This document shows, in pieces, positions 32,504 through 60,660 of a stretch of DNA of 64,000 nt. The position numbers were made by a program, and so were the translations under genes. The DNA comes from Cervus elaphus (lineage: Eukaryota > Chordata > Mammalia > Artiodactyla > Cervidae): positions 42,564,537 through 42,628,536 of the forward strand of contig NC_057834.1 in NCBI RefSeq assembly GCF_910594005.1. Direction: 5' to 3'. How positions within the stretch are numbered: the first letter of the stretch is position 1; each line of letters begins with the position of its first letter. Under the pieces are notes generated by a model. It was not told where the DNA came from. It saw only the letters and a list, made by a program, of their open reading frames with translations, and made no database searches.

Positions 32504-33044
32504 AGATAAAATTTACTACAGATCAGAATTTACTAAAGAGGACAAAGTACAGGTTTTGAAAGTGCCCCTGCTTGGGCTCACAGGCAGCAGACGTGACTAC
32601 TGACGGGAAGAGGGAAATAGAACGGCTCTTCAACGTTGAGGCTACTGGTTCCTGGCCCCCTGGAGCAGGCCTGCCCTCCCCATCCGCCCGCCCCTCACCT
32701 CTACAGACTGCGGGAATACCCCAGGTGAAAAGGATCGCGGACTCAAAGAGATGAAGTGATTTGCCCAAGGTGCTACAGCTAAAGCAGCACAGCTTTGCAC
32801 TTTCCTATTAAAAAATGCCACGACATGCAGCCCTCCAGCTGAAACGAAAGTTACCCAGCACATCAGGGCCCTGCTTTGAAGTCAGGGGCATGGAAGGAAA
32901 GACATCCCACGGAGATGTGAAGATCCAGTGGTACTGGGGTTGAAGATGAGATGATTTACAAAACAGCTCAGATGTGTCTGGGTTTAGGGTGTAGGCAGAT
33001 CCATATCTTTGATTGGTTCTTAAGCCCATTTTTCCAGTCCTATG
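32504..33044 (-). other. BNIPL: BNIPL 3' UTR (inferred)
   Basis: From the stop codon (33045-33047) to the palindromic poly(A) element. It contains no recognised transposon. Confidence 0.55.
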
Positions 33045-36000
33045 CTAGGTTCTTCCCGAGCCATGGAGATCGTGGTCCAGCCTAGGAGAAAAAGAGGGGA
33101 AAAAATCGGTACAAGAGCAGACCCGGTTTTTATTCAGGGATTTGGGGAGAGAAGCCAGGTGAATTGGAAGATGCTTGGGTCCTTTGTTCCCTAACAAGCC
33201 TCCCCCACTGGATATTCTCTCCTGTTCACTGCCAACATCCTTTCTTAATTTCTAGAACTGATCTGAATCTCCTTAAATTCTATGCTGTGATTACTCCTTT
33301 ATTCCTTGATGCACTTATAGGGATAATTTTTTCATTTGTTCTTTTTACAGTAGTGTCCTTAATTTCTTCTCTGCATGTAAGGAATTTTCCCAGATACACA
33401 GAAGCAGCTGAAAGCAGAGCCTGTCTTTCAATTCCTTTGTATCTCCCTCAAGGCATTAAGAAAATGGGAACTGGCTTTTACATATCCCATCCCAGACTTT
33501 TATCCTTAAACCAGGACTCACTGTCTGACAACTTCTGGGATGTGGACCTGATCCATGGAGATGAGTTGGGCCAGCTCTCCAAGGCTGTTCAGGAAACGGA
33601 TCTTTCGTGTGAACTTGGAACTGAAAAGAGAGGATCAACCAAGTGTCTTTTATACTAAGAAGAGGGCTCCTGGAGATCCTTACAAAGTGCAACATAACAC
33701 GTAGAGAGTGGTTAAGGCTAGAAAGAGTCACAGTGGAGCAAGAACTTCTTAATCTTGATTGTAAAAGTGGGGAGAGGGGCAGGGGGTCTTTGTCCCCCAG
33801 GCAAGTACCTGATGAAGGGCCGAAGCAATGCCAGGAATGCCTTCATGTACCATGTAGCATGGACAACCACCAGAGCGCGCAGGTTTTTCCGGAGCCTGAA
33901 GAAGAACATGAGACCATCCTACTCTCCTTCCACCTTCATACCTGAAGATCAGGTGGAGCTACCGTCTGTAATTTATTTATTTATTTTTTTCCTTCTGTAC
34001 TTTAATTTCCTTTGCTGTTTCTCTAATTCCTAGATTTCTCTGACAGTTGGGTTGAATCCCCATTCCTTTAATTGCCATCTCAGCTCCATCCATCTTGCTT
34101 AACCTTCTCTTTTTTTAGGAAACTCTTCTCTCAGAATCCCTTAGCCTGGTCTTCTCAGCCCCACTTCCCTCCCTTGCCCTATGCCCTATGCTCCCCATAC
34201 TTCTTTTTGTATTGTCCTTCATCCCTCCATGGCCAGGTGAAGACCAGTGAGGAGAGAGAAAAAAGGAACCAGAAGAGAAAAGTGGGCAAATGGAAGATGG
34301 AGGGAAGAAAGGAAAAAAAGAAAAACCAGGGGGAAAAAAAGGCATATAAGGCAGGGGTTGTGGGTTCGACCCCTGGTAGGGGAACTAAAATCCCACATGC
34401 CTTGGAGCAACTAAACCCATGCACTGCAACTACTGAACTTGTGTACCTAGACCAAAGAGCTTGTGCATGGCATCAAAAGATCCTGTGTGACACAGGAAGA
34501 TCCTGCATGTCACAACTAAGACCCAACACAGTTAAATTAAAAAAAAAAAAGGCATAAGGGTTAGGGATGAAGGAAGACAAGAAAAGACAATGGACATGTG
34601 GAAAATGAAATAATCAGCAACACCATGAGAAAAGGAAGGGCTGCCTGCCATGTGCCAGGCAAGGCACCATGTTGAGTTATTTGATTTTCACAAATGCTTA
34701 GTGGCAAAGATATTAATATTATCATCGTCATTTTACAGAGAAGGAAACTGAACCCCAGAAAGGTTAAATCACTTGTCCAAAGTCATACAGGTAGTAAATG
34801 ATAAAGGTAAGATTTGAAACTAGATTTCCTTGACTCCAAGAGAGGACAGAAAACAGAAGAACCTTGGAAAGGGTTGTAGGGGGACAAAGAAAAGCGGAAG
34901 AGGGAGTTCCCTGGTGGCCCTAGTGGTTAGGATTCCAGGCTTTCACTGACTGCCTGGGGTTCAATCCTTGGTCAGGAAAATGAGATCCCAGGGCCAAAAA
35001 AAAAGTAGAAGAGACCGAATAGAAGAAAAAAATGGAAAGATGGAAGAGAAAATGATAAGATAGAGTTATAGCCCTCTTGTCCAAGAGGCTCACCGCCGAT
35101 CCAGAGTGTGATAACACTGGCGTATCCAGCTCAGAGGTGGAACCTGGGCCCTACTTGTGCCTCCACTCAGGTGAACCAGCAGATAATTTTCAGCTACCAG
35201 CAGCTCCAGAGTTCCCACTATGTACCTGGAGAGATGAAATTGTCAGGGAAGGTATGCGTTTGGGGTTGTGGGGAGTGAGAGGGACGTTGCTGTAGACTCG
35301 ACAGTCAGTTACTGATCAGAGAAGGGGTGCTTTTTAACGTTTCCCTCCATAACATCCACTCTGGAGCCCTTTAAGCCTTCCACTTCACCTGAACAAGTGT
35401 TCCATGACATAGGTGTAGTTGGGGATACTGCTTCTGGGTAGGTAACAGGAAGCAAAGAGGATAACAGCATTGAGGCCATCACCATGGTAGCCTGGGGAGG
35501 AGAAGGGGAACACTCACTCAACAAATAAGTACTGATGGACAGTACATCTGTTTAGGTTGAGCATCTCTGTGGGTCTCTGGAAGTTGAAGGAAGGATTCTG
35601 AACACAATAACTGAATTTCCAGCTTCATCATTTTATTCAAGAAGTCACAGTTCTTACCCCTTCACTTATTATAGCCATTACCTCCATGAGATAGGACTTT
35701 CTTATAGGGCTCAATGACAGTCATGTCCACTCGCTGCTCCCGCTGTGCTGTTCGAAACACCCTCCAGCGATGACCATCTTCTCCGGCCACATCCCACATA
35801 CAACCACGGCCCAGCCTTTCAGCTGCCTCACTGGCCCCCAGGCCCTCTGCCCGAGGCAGCTCATCTAAAAAGAGGGAGGGGGAAGGATCAACAAGGCAGA
35901 ATACATATCTTCAGCATCTTGAAACTGCCTTAGATTCTTAGCGTTTATTACCCCGACAACTAATTCCTCATGTTCCCCCCGTGACTCTAGCCCTGGTTTG

Positions 36001-39000
36001 TCCAATCAACCCAACCTTTTGCTGATTTCTCTTTCCTGTGACTTATCATCCTCACTTTGTCACTGGACAATGGCCTGGAGGTAACCTTGAGCTATGGTAG
36101 CTTGATGGCCCCTGCCATTTTCCCAGATTCTTTCTTTCTTCTGATGCCTTTCCTTCCTTGGGTGAGCTCATTTATTGCTGTGTCTTCAGTTACTGCCAGT
36201 ATGGTGATGACTCCTCTCTAACCCAGACTGCTTTCCTGACACCAGACCCATATTCCTGAATGTCTGGAGTGGACATCTCTATTTTGTGTTTCTCTGTCTT
36301 CTCCAAGTCACGAGACCCCAAGTGCAACTCACACTCATTCTCTTCCTCTTCTTTGCCATATTCTTTCTTGATGAATGACCCCATCCATTTAACTGCCTGG
36401 GAGAGAAAATTCTATGCCATCCAAGACTCTTACTTCTTTACCAGCCCTCAAGCCAGATCCTCCTCCATCTACTTCCATTAGATAATAAATTATTCTTTCT
36501 GCTCTTACTGTCCTGGTATAACTTCTTAGCATTTCTTATCTGGCCTTACTACTAGGCCTTCTATTTCCCTACTCTTATCTGTTTTCCTCCATGCCACCCA
36601 CCACTGCTAGAGCAAACATTTTTTCCTCCCCTCCCATTTTCACTCAAATAGCAATATTCTCGGAGAAGGCAATGGCAACCCGCTCCAGTACTCTTGCCTG
36701 GAAAATCCCATGGACGGAGGAGCCTGGTAGGCTGCAGTCTCGAAGAGTCGGACACACTGAGCGACTTCACTTTCACTTTTCGCTTTCATGCGTTGGAGAA
36801 GGAAATGGCAACCTACTCCAGGGTTCTTGCCTGGAGAATCCCAGGGACAGGGGAGCCTGGTGGGCTGCCGTCTATGGGGCCGCACAGAGTCGGACACGAC
36901 GGAACCGACTTAGCAGCAGAAGCAGCAGAATTCTATATTCACTAATTTTTTGCATGATTTTTCCATAGCCATAGAAGGAACTGCTTCATCTTAAAAAATA
37001 GTTGCATTCTATTCCGTTGCATGGATGTACAGTAATAGAATTAACATCCTACTCACAGATCTTTAGGTTGTTTTCAATCTTTTAAAAGCCATTAAACCTG
37101 ATCATGTTATTCCCTTGATTAAAACTCATTGCCAAAAAAAAACCACAAAACTCATTGCCTACAGGATAAAATCTAAGCGCCTTAGTGTGGCAGCAGGGAC
37201 CTTCATAATTTGACCCTTGCCTATTTAACACAGTCTTTTGTCACTCTCTTCACTGCCCAGTCCTTCAGATCTGTAATATAATAATATATACTTTGGTTTT
37301 GTTCCTGGCTCCTGACTATAAAGGTGAAAGTAGTATCTTTTCCTATTCATAACAGGCCTCTTTCAACCACACAAATTTATGTTAATGAGGTGACTTTGGA
37401 AAGCTCCTATGGATGGGTGACTGGTTGCCAGGCGAAGTGACCATGATTAGAGGGAAGAACTTTTGCCGTCTGCCCTCTGAGAAGGGGAGAGAGATTGGAG
37501 GTCATGCTAAATCACTAATGGTCAGTGATTTAAACAGTCATGCCTACATATGAAACCTCCATAAAGAAAACCCTAACTGAGACTTCCCTGGTGGTACAGT
37601 GGATAAGAATCTGCCTACCAATGCAAGGAACATGGGTTCAATCCCTGGTCTGGGAAGATTCTACATGCCGCAGAGCAACTAAGCCCAAGAGCCACAACTC
37701 CTGAACCTGCACTCTAGAGCCTGCCCCTCTGCAACTACTGAGCCCATGTGCTGCAACTACTGAAGACTGTGTGCCTAGAGCCTGTGTTCTGCAACTGGAG
37801 AGTAGCCTCCACTCATCCCAACTAGAGAAAGCCCATGCACAGCAATGAAGACCCAGCACAAGCCAAAAATAATAATATAAACAAACAAACCCTAACTGAA
37901 GGGATTCTGAGAGGTTCCAGTTTGGTGATACACAGAGGTACTGGGAGGGTGGTGCTCCCCTTTCACATAACTTGTCCTATGTATTGCTTCCTTCTGGCTG
38001 TTTCTGAGCTGTATCCTCTTATAATAAACCTGTAATCTAGTAAGTAAACTGTTTTCCCAAGTTCTGTGAGCTGTGCTAGCAAATTATCAAATCTGAGGAG
38101 GATGTAGTAGGCACCTGTGATTTATCCCCTGTCAGTCAGAAGCACGGGTGACAACCTGGACGTGTGATTGAAGTCTGAAGTCTGAGGGCAGTCTTGTGGG
38201 TGAGCCCTCAACCTGTAGTATCTATACTAACTCCAGGTAAGTGTTGTGACTGAATTGTAGGACATCCAGTTTGTGTCTGGAGAATTGGTGGGGGAAAACT
38301 GATACATTTGGTATCAAAAGTGTTGTGAGTAGAGAAGAAATCAAATTTTCCTTAATACCCAAAGAGTCACACTCAATACCTTGAATTCCCCGTCATGCCA
38401 TGCTATTGCCCAATTTGCTTCTTCCGTCTCGAATGCCTCTCCAGCTACCTGATAAGCTCAGAATTGTTTCCTCTGTGAAGTCTTTCTTAATACCTCTCAG
38501 GCAGAACTGACCTTCGCCTTCTCCCTGCTTACTCTGAACCCTACATACATGTAGATCATAATCTTTACTGCACTTATCTGTTCATATGTTTATTTTATAC
38601 TAAACAGACAATTCCCTGAGGGTATGGATTATCTTATTCATCTTTATAACCTGGCTGTAGCTCACTGATGTCTTCCCTTGTGGCTCAGATGGTAAAGAAT
38701 CTGCCTGCAATGTGGGAGACCCAGGTTCAACCCCTGGGTTGGGAAGATCCCCTGGAGAAGGGCATGGCAATCCACTCCAGTATTCTTGCCTAGAGAATTC
38801 CACACACAGAGGAGCCTGGCGGGCTAGAGTCCATGGGCTTGCAAAGAGTTGGACATGACTGAGCGACTACACTTTCACTTCCAGCTCACTGATAGCATAT
38901 AACAGTTATTCAATAAAATTTCCTTCAATAAATGAAGTGGCCCTCCCCTCCCCCCATACTGACTACTCTCACATGGGATCTGTAGGCTCCACCTTTCCAT

Positions 39001-40981
39001 TCCAAGGAAATTTTGCTCATCTTACCTCTTGATCCCCTTATTAGTTCTAACTTCAGTCCCATTATATCCATCCCGAGCTGCTTTAACACTGGCCTCTACT
39101 TCTACCATCTCAGTCCTCAGCTTTCTTTCCCACCTTCCCATTCAAATTCATGTCCACTGTCCAGCAGCTCCGAGTCTGAAGGCGTCTCCAACTCGTCTAC
39201 CTCCAGGTCAGAACTGCCATCAGAAGAGGAAGGTCCAGAGTGGGTGGGAGACGCTCCATCATCTCCAGGCCCCTTAGTCAGATTCAGTCGCAACTCCGGG
39301 GCAGAAAGACGCTTGCGCATGGGGCGCCGGCCACACAGGGCTAAAGTGCTGGGGGTGCCTGGGGTTGGAGGAGGTGGAAGAAAGAAGAGAAATATGGATA
39401 TGTGTTGGTGCAGGACATTAGAATTCCTGTATCTGTCAGTGACCCTATGGGGTGAATTCTAAAGAAGGACTAATGCGGAACATTTGGGAAAAAGGAGGTA
39501 GAACCACAAGGGGACAGGCTGGCATAAGCTTGATTCTAGAATCAAGGACTTGAGGCCTACATTCTCATTTACCTACCTGCCTGTGTGTCTCTTCCAGGAT
39601 CATGAGGATCTTCAGAAGGGCCAGTCTCTTCAGGAAGCAATCTAGACAGGGAAAGCCAAAAAGGGGGCAGAAGCATAGGTTAATGCATTAAACCAGGTAT
39701 CACTTTATCAACTGTTTCCCTACCATAATTTTATTTCTTCTTTTCCATCTCTCTCTCTTTCAAGTCCAAATTTACCATCCCCACCCTCCATTTGTGACCA
39801 GCTCTTCTTTTTCCCAGCCTCACTCATACATCCTCACCTAGGAAATTCTTCATCTTGCCATTCTTCCTTCAGCTCCAGTTCCCCAAGTCTCAAGGATGCT
39901 CCTAGTATTGCTGTTTCTGCCTTCTCCCTGATGCTACGATAGTCCCCCAGAAAAAAATATTATGATGAGACAAACTAGATGAATCTTTAAAATATATATA
40001 TATGTGTATGTATGTATGTATATATATAATTTATTTATTATTTATTTGACTGTGCCAGATCTTAGTTGCAGCACCTGGGGTCTAGTTCCCTGACCAGGGA
40101 TTGAACCTGGGCCCCCTGCATTGGGAGTGCAGAGTCTTCCGCTGGACCGCCAGGGAAGTCCCTAGGCAACATCTTAAGGGAACTGGGAAGGAGGTGAGGA
40201 CACTGGCATGAAGAATAGTAGTAGGGTACAGCAGAGGGCAGGCCTTCAAAAGAACTCAGATCTGTTGTCTCCTAGATGTTTCTACCACCTTCACTTGTTG
40301 CAAGGCAATCGTCCCTACTGCTGGGTGTGGGAGCAGAGGGAGCATGGAAGGTCCCTCTAGCTCTAAGGTCAAAGGATAAATTATTTTGACCTGTGTGGCA
40401 GTTGTTCCACCTGGACTGTAGGGGTGAGAGGTATTTCACATTACAATTGGCTGGAACCCGACAGACCTGCCCAGCTGTCGCTGGGCAAAGCTGGGAAAGA
40501 TGGCACCTTGTCAGGCTCGCTTTACCTCCATCACACTGGGGAGTGGTCAGGGGAACCATGGCATGGGTGGAGGGGTGGGGGAAGAAGGTAAGGAGGAGAG
40601 ATTTGCTGGGAAGGGGGACCTGGATCTTAGCATAGTTCTGGGGCAGCTTTTCTTATGGCCATTCTAGAGGGTGGGAGTTAGAAAATGGAGAACAGGGGCA
40701 GATTTATCAGACACAAAGTATAGAAATTAAGCAATGGGGAATTACCCTGGAAACCCCTGTTCCCTAATTCCCGTAGGATACTGGTACTTCCTACCTAAGG
40801 CCACCCCCATCCCTTCCCTGCCAATTAGTTCTCTTAGTCTTGTCTCTGCTAGGACTTGGTAAGAGCTGAATGGTGGGAAAATCCCTGAGGACTGTTCACT
40901 CCTTGTTTCCGATAACGTCAGCCAAGATCTTACTCACCCGAGATCCACCGTCTCTTCTCTGGCTTCTTGTATAGTTCCCAT
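33045..40981 (-). CDS. BNIPL: BNIPL, BNIP2-like BCH/CRAL-TRIO domain protein
   Basis: A complete 356-residue protein in ten coding exons on the minus strand: 40938-40981, 39838-39933, 39577-39641, 39134-39358, 35682-35864, 35389-35491, 35094-35225, 33809-33895, 33522-33620 and 33045-33081. All have AG/GT borders and consistent phases. It begins [15 protein letters not shown] and ends [11 protein letters not shown], and human BNIPL is 357 aa. The N-terminal half is acidic and Ser/Pro-rich with a BNIP2-family segment (for example [19 protein letters not shown] and [13 protein letters not shown]). The C-terminal half, about residues 190-340, is the BCH (CRAL-TRIO-like) domain, with [34 protein letters not shown] and [18 protein letters not shown]. 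The family binds BCL2, Cdc42GAP-type partners and other BCH proteins and affects apoptosis and cell shape. Its 3' end abuts the MENT promoter, and its 5' end follows PRUNE1. Confidence 0.96.
34345..34552 (+). mobile_element. CHR-type SINE, head missing
   Basis: It starts at AAGGCAGGGGTTGTGGGTTC with a clear B-box (GGTTCGACCCCTGG) and ends in an A-rich tail. The usual CTTCCCTGGTGG head is absent. Confidence 0.8.
34640..34835 (-). repeat. MIR SINE remnant
   Basis: TGCCAGGCAAGGCACCATG, TCATCGTCATTTTACAGAGA, AAGTCATACAGGTAGTAAAT: the ordered MIR core words in antisense orientation. Confidence 0.75.
34903..35005 (+). mobile_element. CHR-type SINE, short
   Basis: GGAGTTCCCTGGTGGCCCTA head, GGGGTTCAATCCTTGGTCAG and an A-run. 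Truncated internally. Confidence 0.8.
36660..36935 (+). mobile_element. Bov-A2-type dimeric SINE
   Basis: Two head-to-tail Bov-A units, each with GGCAATGGCAACCCGCTCC- or GGAAATGGCAACCTACTCC-like starts and AGTCGGACAC ends, are joined by the linker TTCACTTTCACTTTTCGCTT. It ends in AGCAGAAGCAGCAG. Confidence 0.9.
37320..38345 (+). mobile_element. LTR-like element (ancient endogenous-retrovirus type), split by a SINE
   Basis: It contains the recurrent mammalian LTR wording ACCTCCATAAAGAAAACCC, a polyadenylation region CTTATAATAAACCTGTAATC, and the 3' portion CAGTCAGAAGCACGGGTGAC ... GAATTGTAGGACATCCAGTT. It ends near TTTGGTATCAAAAGTGTTG, which resembles a leucine-type primer-binding site. It is probably a solo or partial LTR of class III; the exact family is not recalled with certainty. 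No viral coding region is seen. Confidence 0.5.
37581..37886 (+). mobile_element. CHR-type SINE nested in the LTR-like element
   Basis: A full-length copy from GACTTCCCTGGTGGTACAGT to an A-rich tail. The 13-bp target-site duplication AAACCCTAACTGA is at 37568-37580 and 37887-37899. Confidence 0.92.
38380..38658 (+). repeat. Possible L2 fragment
   Basis: It resembles L2 3' sequence (TCTGTGAAGTCTTTCTTAAT, ACAATTCCCTGAGGGTATGG). It is interrupted by the Bov-tA SINE at 38670 and resumes with TATTCAATAAA. Tentative. Confidence 0.4.
38670..38882 (+). mobile_element. Bov-tA SINE with target-site duplication
   Basis: GTCTTCCCTTGTGGCTCAGA start, GGGTTGGGAAGATCCCCTGG, GGACATGACTGAGCGACTAC end. The direct repeat AGCTCACTGAT lies at 38659-38669 and 38883-38893. 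Confidence 0.92.
39934..40937 (-). other. BNIPL: BNIPL intron between coding exons 1 and 2
   Basis: It contains an AT/GTAT microsatellite (about 39990-40035) and an antisense CHR-type SINE (40025-40165). The remainder (40170-40930) holds nothing recognised. Confidence 0.75.
40025..40165 (-). mobile_element. CHR-type SINE (antisense)
   Basis: It ends with the inverted head CCGCTGGACCGCCAGGGAAG and contains GACCAGGGATTGAACCTGG, the inverted B-box region. It starts in ATTTATTTATT. Confidence 0.85.
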
Positions 40982-41640
40982 CTTCACAAGTCTTCCTGTC
41001 ACCTCGAAACACTTGTAGTTGTCGGGGAGCCGGATGCCCCAGCTCCCCAGCACTTCTGTACCCCCTTTTTCTCTGTCTCAGCTGTTGTTCCTCTTGCCTC
41101 CAAGGAGGAAGGAGGGTTGGAAGGGAGGTAACCTCACCTTCAAACAGGTTTTGCCACCTCCCTTCCCAAGAAGCAGGTTTGCACAAAAGACAAACCCTGC
41201 CTATGTGGGGGCGGGTTGTGGGGAGGAGAGTACATTTTCTAAAGTGGCTAGTCTTGGGTGAGTCTAGGAAGACAACTTTCTAGACTTCTTGAAACCTTCT
41301 GGAAGCTGCTTAAAAAAAAAAAAAAAAGGCAATGGTAGAAACCATTTTGATTTTAAGACTATCATGTGCTTACTTTTCAAGCATAAGCAAAATCAAGGAC
41401 ACACAAATATATGATAGAGTTCTGAAGAAGAAACATTAAAGGAAAGGCTGAGGATGAGGGGAGATAAAAAGACTGTTGCTCCTTATTCCCAAAGAGCCAA
41501 CAGAAGGAAGACAGTAAGTACAGCAGAAAGAAGGGAAATGAATCTTGAGGAAGTTAAAACAATTATCCAAGGGAAAGGGCTGATTATAGTTGTAAAAAGA
41601 GACAATAAGACCTCAAACAGGAAAAAAGTATTTAATACTT
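40982..41640 (-). other. BNIPL 5' UTR/promoter and the gap to the PRUNE1 3' end
   Basis: The BNIPL 5' UTR is inferred to run from 40982 to roughly 41150-41200. There is no CpG island here, unlike the other genes in the window, suggesting tissue-restricted expression. An A-run lies at 41312-41327. The remaining sequence to 41640 shows no gene. Confidence 0.5.
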
Positions 41641-43086
41641 TAACAAAATGCAAAATAAAAGTAACCAAGTTACAAAACGTAAATTCCTTTGGTTCAATAA
41701 TCACACCACTATTTTACCTGCCAATGGCTACAAACATCATCCCTTCAAAGTGAAGTCAGCCTGTTTCCCTCATATGAAGACATCATGCCCAAACCATCAC
41801 ATACCCCACTGTTCAGCGAAACTGTTGACAACCCACAGGAGACAGAGCTGTTGGGGAGGAAAAAGGGGAAACAGGTTGGTCTGAAGAGAAAAGGGGGACT
41901 CTACACATGCAGAACAAGTCAGGGGCTGGGGGGTGGGGGGGGCGGGGCTCTGTTCTGGGTCACTATGGAATCATACCCCTGTACATGCTACATGAGGCTG
42001 AGGACCTTGGTACAATTACATAGAAACAGACAATCCAGTGACCCTGAGCATTCCCAGGGAAACAGAAACAAAAACAAAAAAACAGAGAAGCAGAGGTGAG
42101 AAAGGATGGTGGCAACGGGACAGAAACCAGGGAATATCAGTTTTGCAGACAGGGAAATGAGACTGGAAGCAGTGAGTGTCTGAGCAAAAGACACAGTTTA
42201 TGGCACTCGGTATGAAACTCTAGTTTCCTTCTAGTAGTTTCCTTCTACTCTGTGCAAGAGGAGAATGAGATGGATAAGAAATCAGTAGAGCCAGGGCTCT
42301 TATGGTATTTTTGCCATCTTTTGGGAAGAGTGCCCAGGAGGTCTTAAGGCCTTCCCAGATGTCTCCTGAACCAGAGGTCTTCTGCATCCCTGCTCTGGCT
42401 CAGAGGGATCCAGAGAAACTGAGAGCTAGGCCACCTGATCAGGACAGAAGACAAGGGCCTCCAATCTGCCCCTGAACAATCCTGAAACAGTCATAATAAG
42501 CTGAGAATAGAAATTTAGCCATCTTGGATCAGACACCATCACCTAATTGGGGGGCAGAGAGAGGAGTCATGGAGGTGGAAATGAGCTAAAGGCTGAAAAC
42601 TAGAATAAGCTTAAGGTAGGTATTGTGTTCAATAAATACTTGAATTAATAAGAGAATAAATGAATACTGGAGACAATGCATGTTTGGGTCCATGAGAAAT
42701 ACTGGTTCTGTTAAAGAGCCTGACTGAGGGCACTCTTGGGTACACATTATTTCTTTGCCACTCTGCTGCACCTGTATGTTACTACATTATGTAATACACA
42801 CAAATGTATGTTATTACATTATGACCGTGGCAAATGAAATAGATGATAGTCAGTGCAGATTTCAACAGTTAAATTAAATAATAAAATTTGTTTGATTGGT
42901 TGAGATTGTGGGGAAAAAGGTAGAAAGCCAGCTCAGCTTTCTTTCTCTTCTTTCTCCTCCTAGGTTAATGACAACAGTACACTAGATTCTGGAACAATGA
43001 AGAAGACAGAACTGCTGAAACATCTCAAAACATGCATTCAGGATGGTTCAAGCAACCTCTCTCTCTTTCCCCTTCCCTCCCAACAG
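41641..43086 (-). other. PRUNE1: PRUNE1 3' UTR (probable)
   Basis: The region following the PRUNE1 stop lacks young SINEs. A minus-strand ATTAAA near 41628-41633 is the best candidate signal I see, giving a 3' UTR of about 1.45 kb. The exact end is uncertain. Confidence 0.45.
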
Positions 43087-60372
<17,286 letters not shown>

Positions 60373-60622
60373 GGTGAAGCCCAACGTGTGCCACCGCCCC
60401 TCGCCGCGGAGAGGTTAACTGGCGAATGCGCCCCGCCCCGGACTCAGGGGCTTGCGGCGAGTCGGGAGGCGGGACTCGAACCCGCCACACGGAGATTCAC
60501 CCCCGGGAGGAAGTGCGTAACCGGGCGCCCCGGGAGTCCGACGTTGACCCGCCCCCAGCGGCGGAGGCCAAGTTCTGTGCCCAGAGACTCACGGGAGGCG
60601 CGAAGTGGGGAGTGGTGCGGGG

Positions 60623-60641
60623 GCATCCTGGGAAATGTAGT
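60623..60641 (-). promoter_or_regulatory. ZNF143/Staf-type element
   Basis: The minus strand reads ACTACATTTCCCAGGATGC, very close to the known ACTACAATTCCCAGNATGC consensus. It lies about 250 bases upstream of the PRUNE1 start codon. Confidence 0.7.
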
Positions 60642-60660
60642 CCCGCAGCTCCGCTATGGC

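Larger units (their letters stand above)
33896..35093 (-). other. BNIPL: BNIPL intron between coding exons 7 and 8
   Basis: It contains a purine-rich stretch (34240-34345), a CHR-type SINE lacking its head (34345-34552), a MIR remnant (about 34640-34835) and a second CHR-type SINE (34903-35005). Confidence 0.75.
35865..39133 (-). other. BNIPL: BNIPL intron between coding exons 4 and 5
   Basis: The largest BNIPL intron. It holds a Bov-A2 dimer (36660-36935), an LTR-like element with a nested SINE (37320-38345), a possible L2 stretch (38380-38660) and a Bov-tA SINE with target-site duplication (38670-38882). No exon is recognised in the remaining sequence (35900-36650). Confidence 0.75.

Noticed and set aside
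33164..33658. 164-codon plus-strand ORF overlapping BNIPL exon 9
   Set aside because: Antisense shadow across a BNIPL exon and intron. Not similar to any family I know.
36591..36968. ORFs over the Bov-A2 dimer on both strands
   Set aside because: SINE-derived. The same peptides recur wherever this repeat family occurs.
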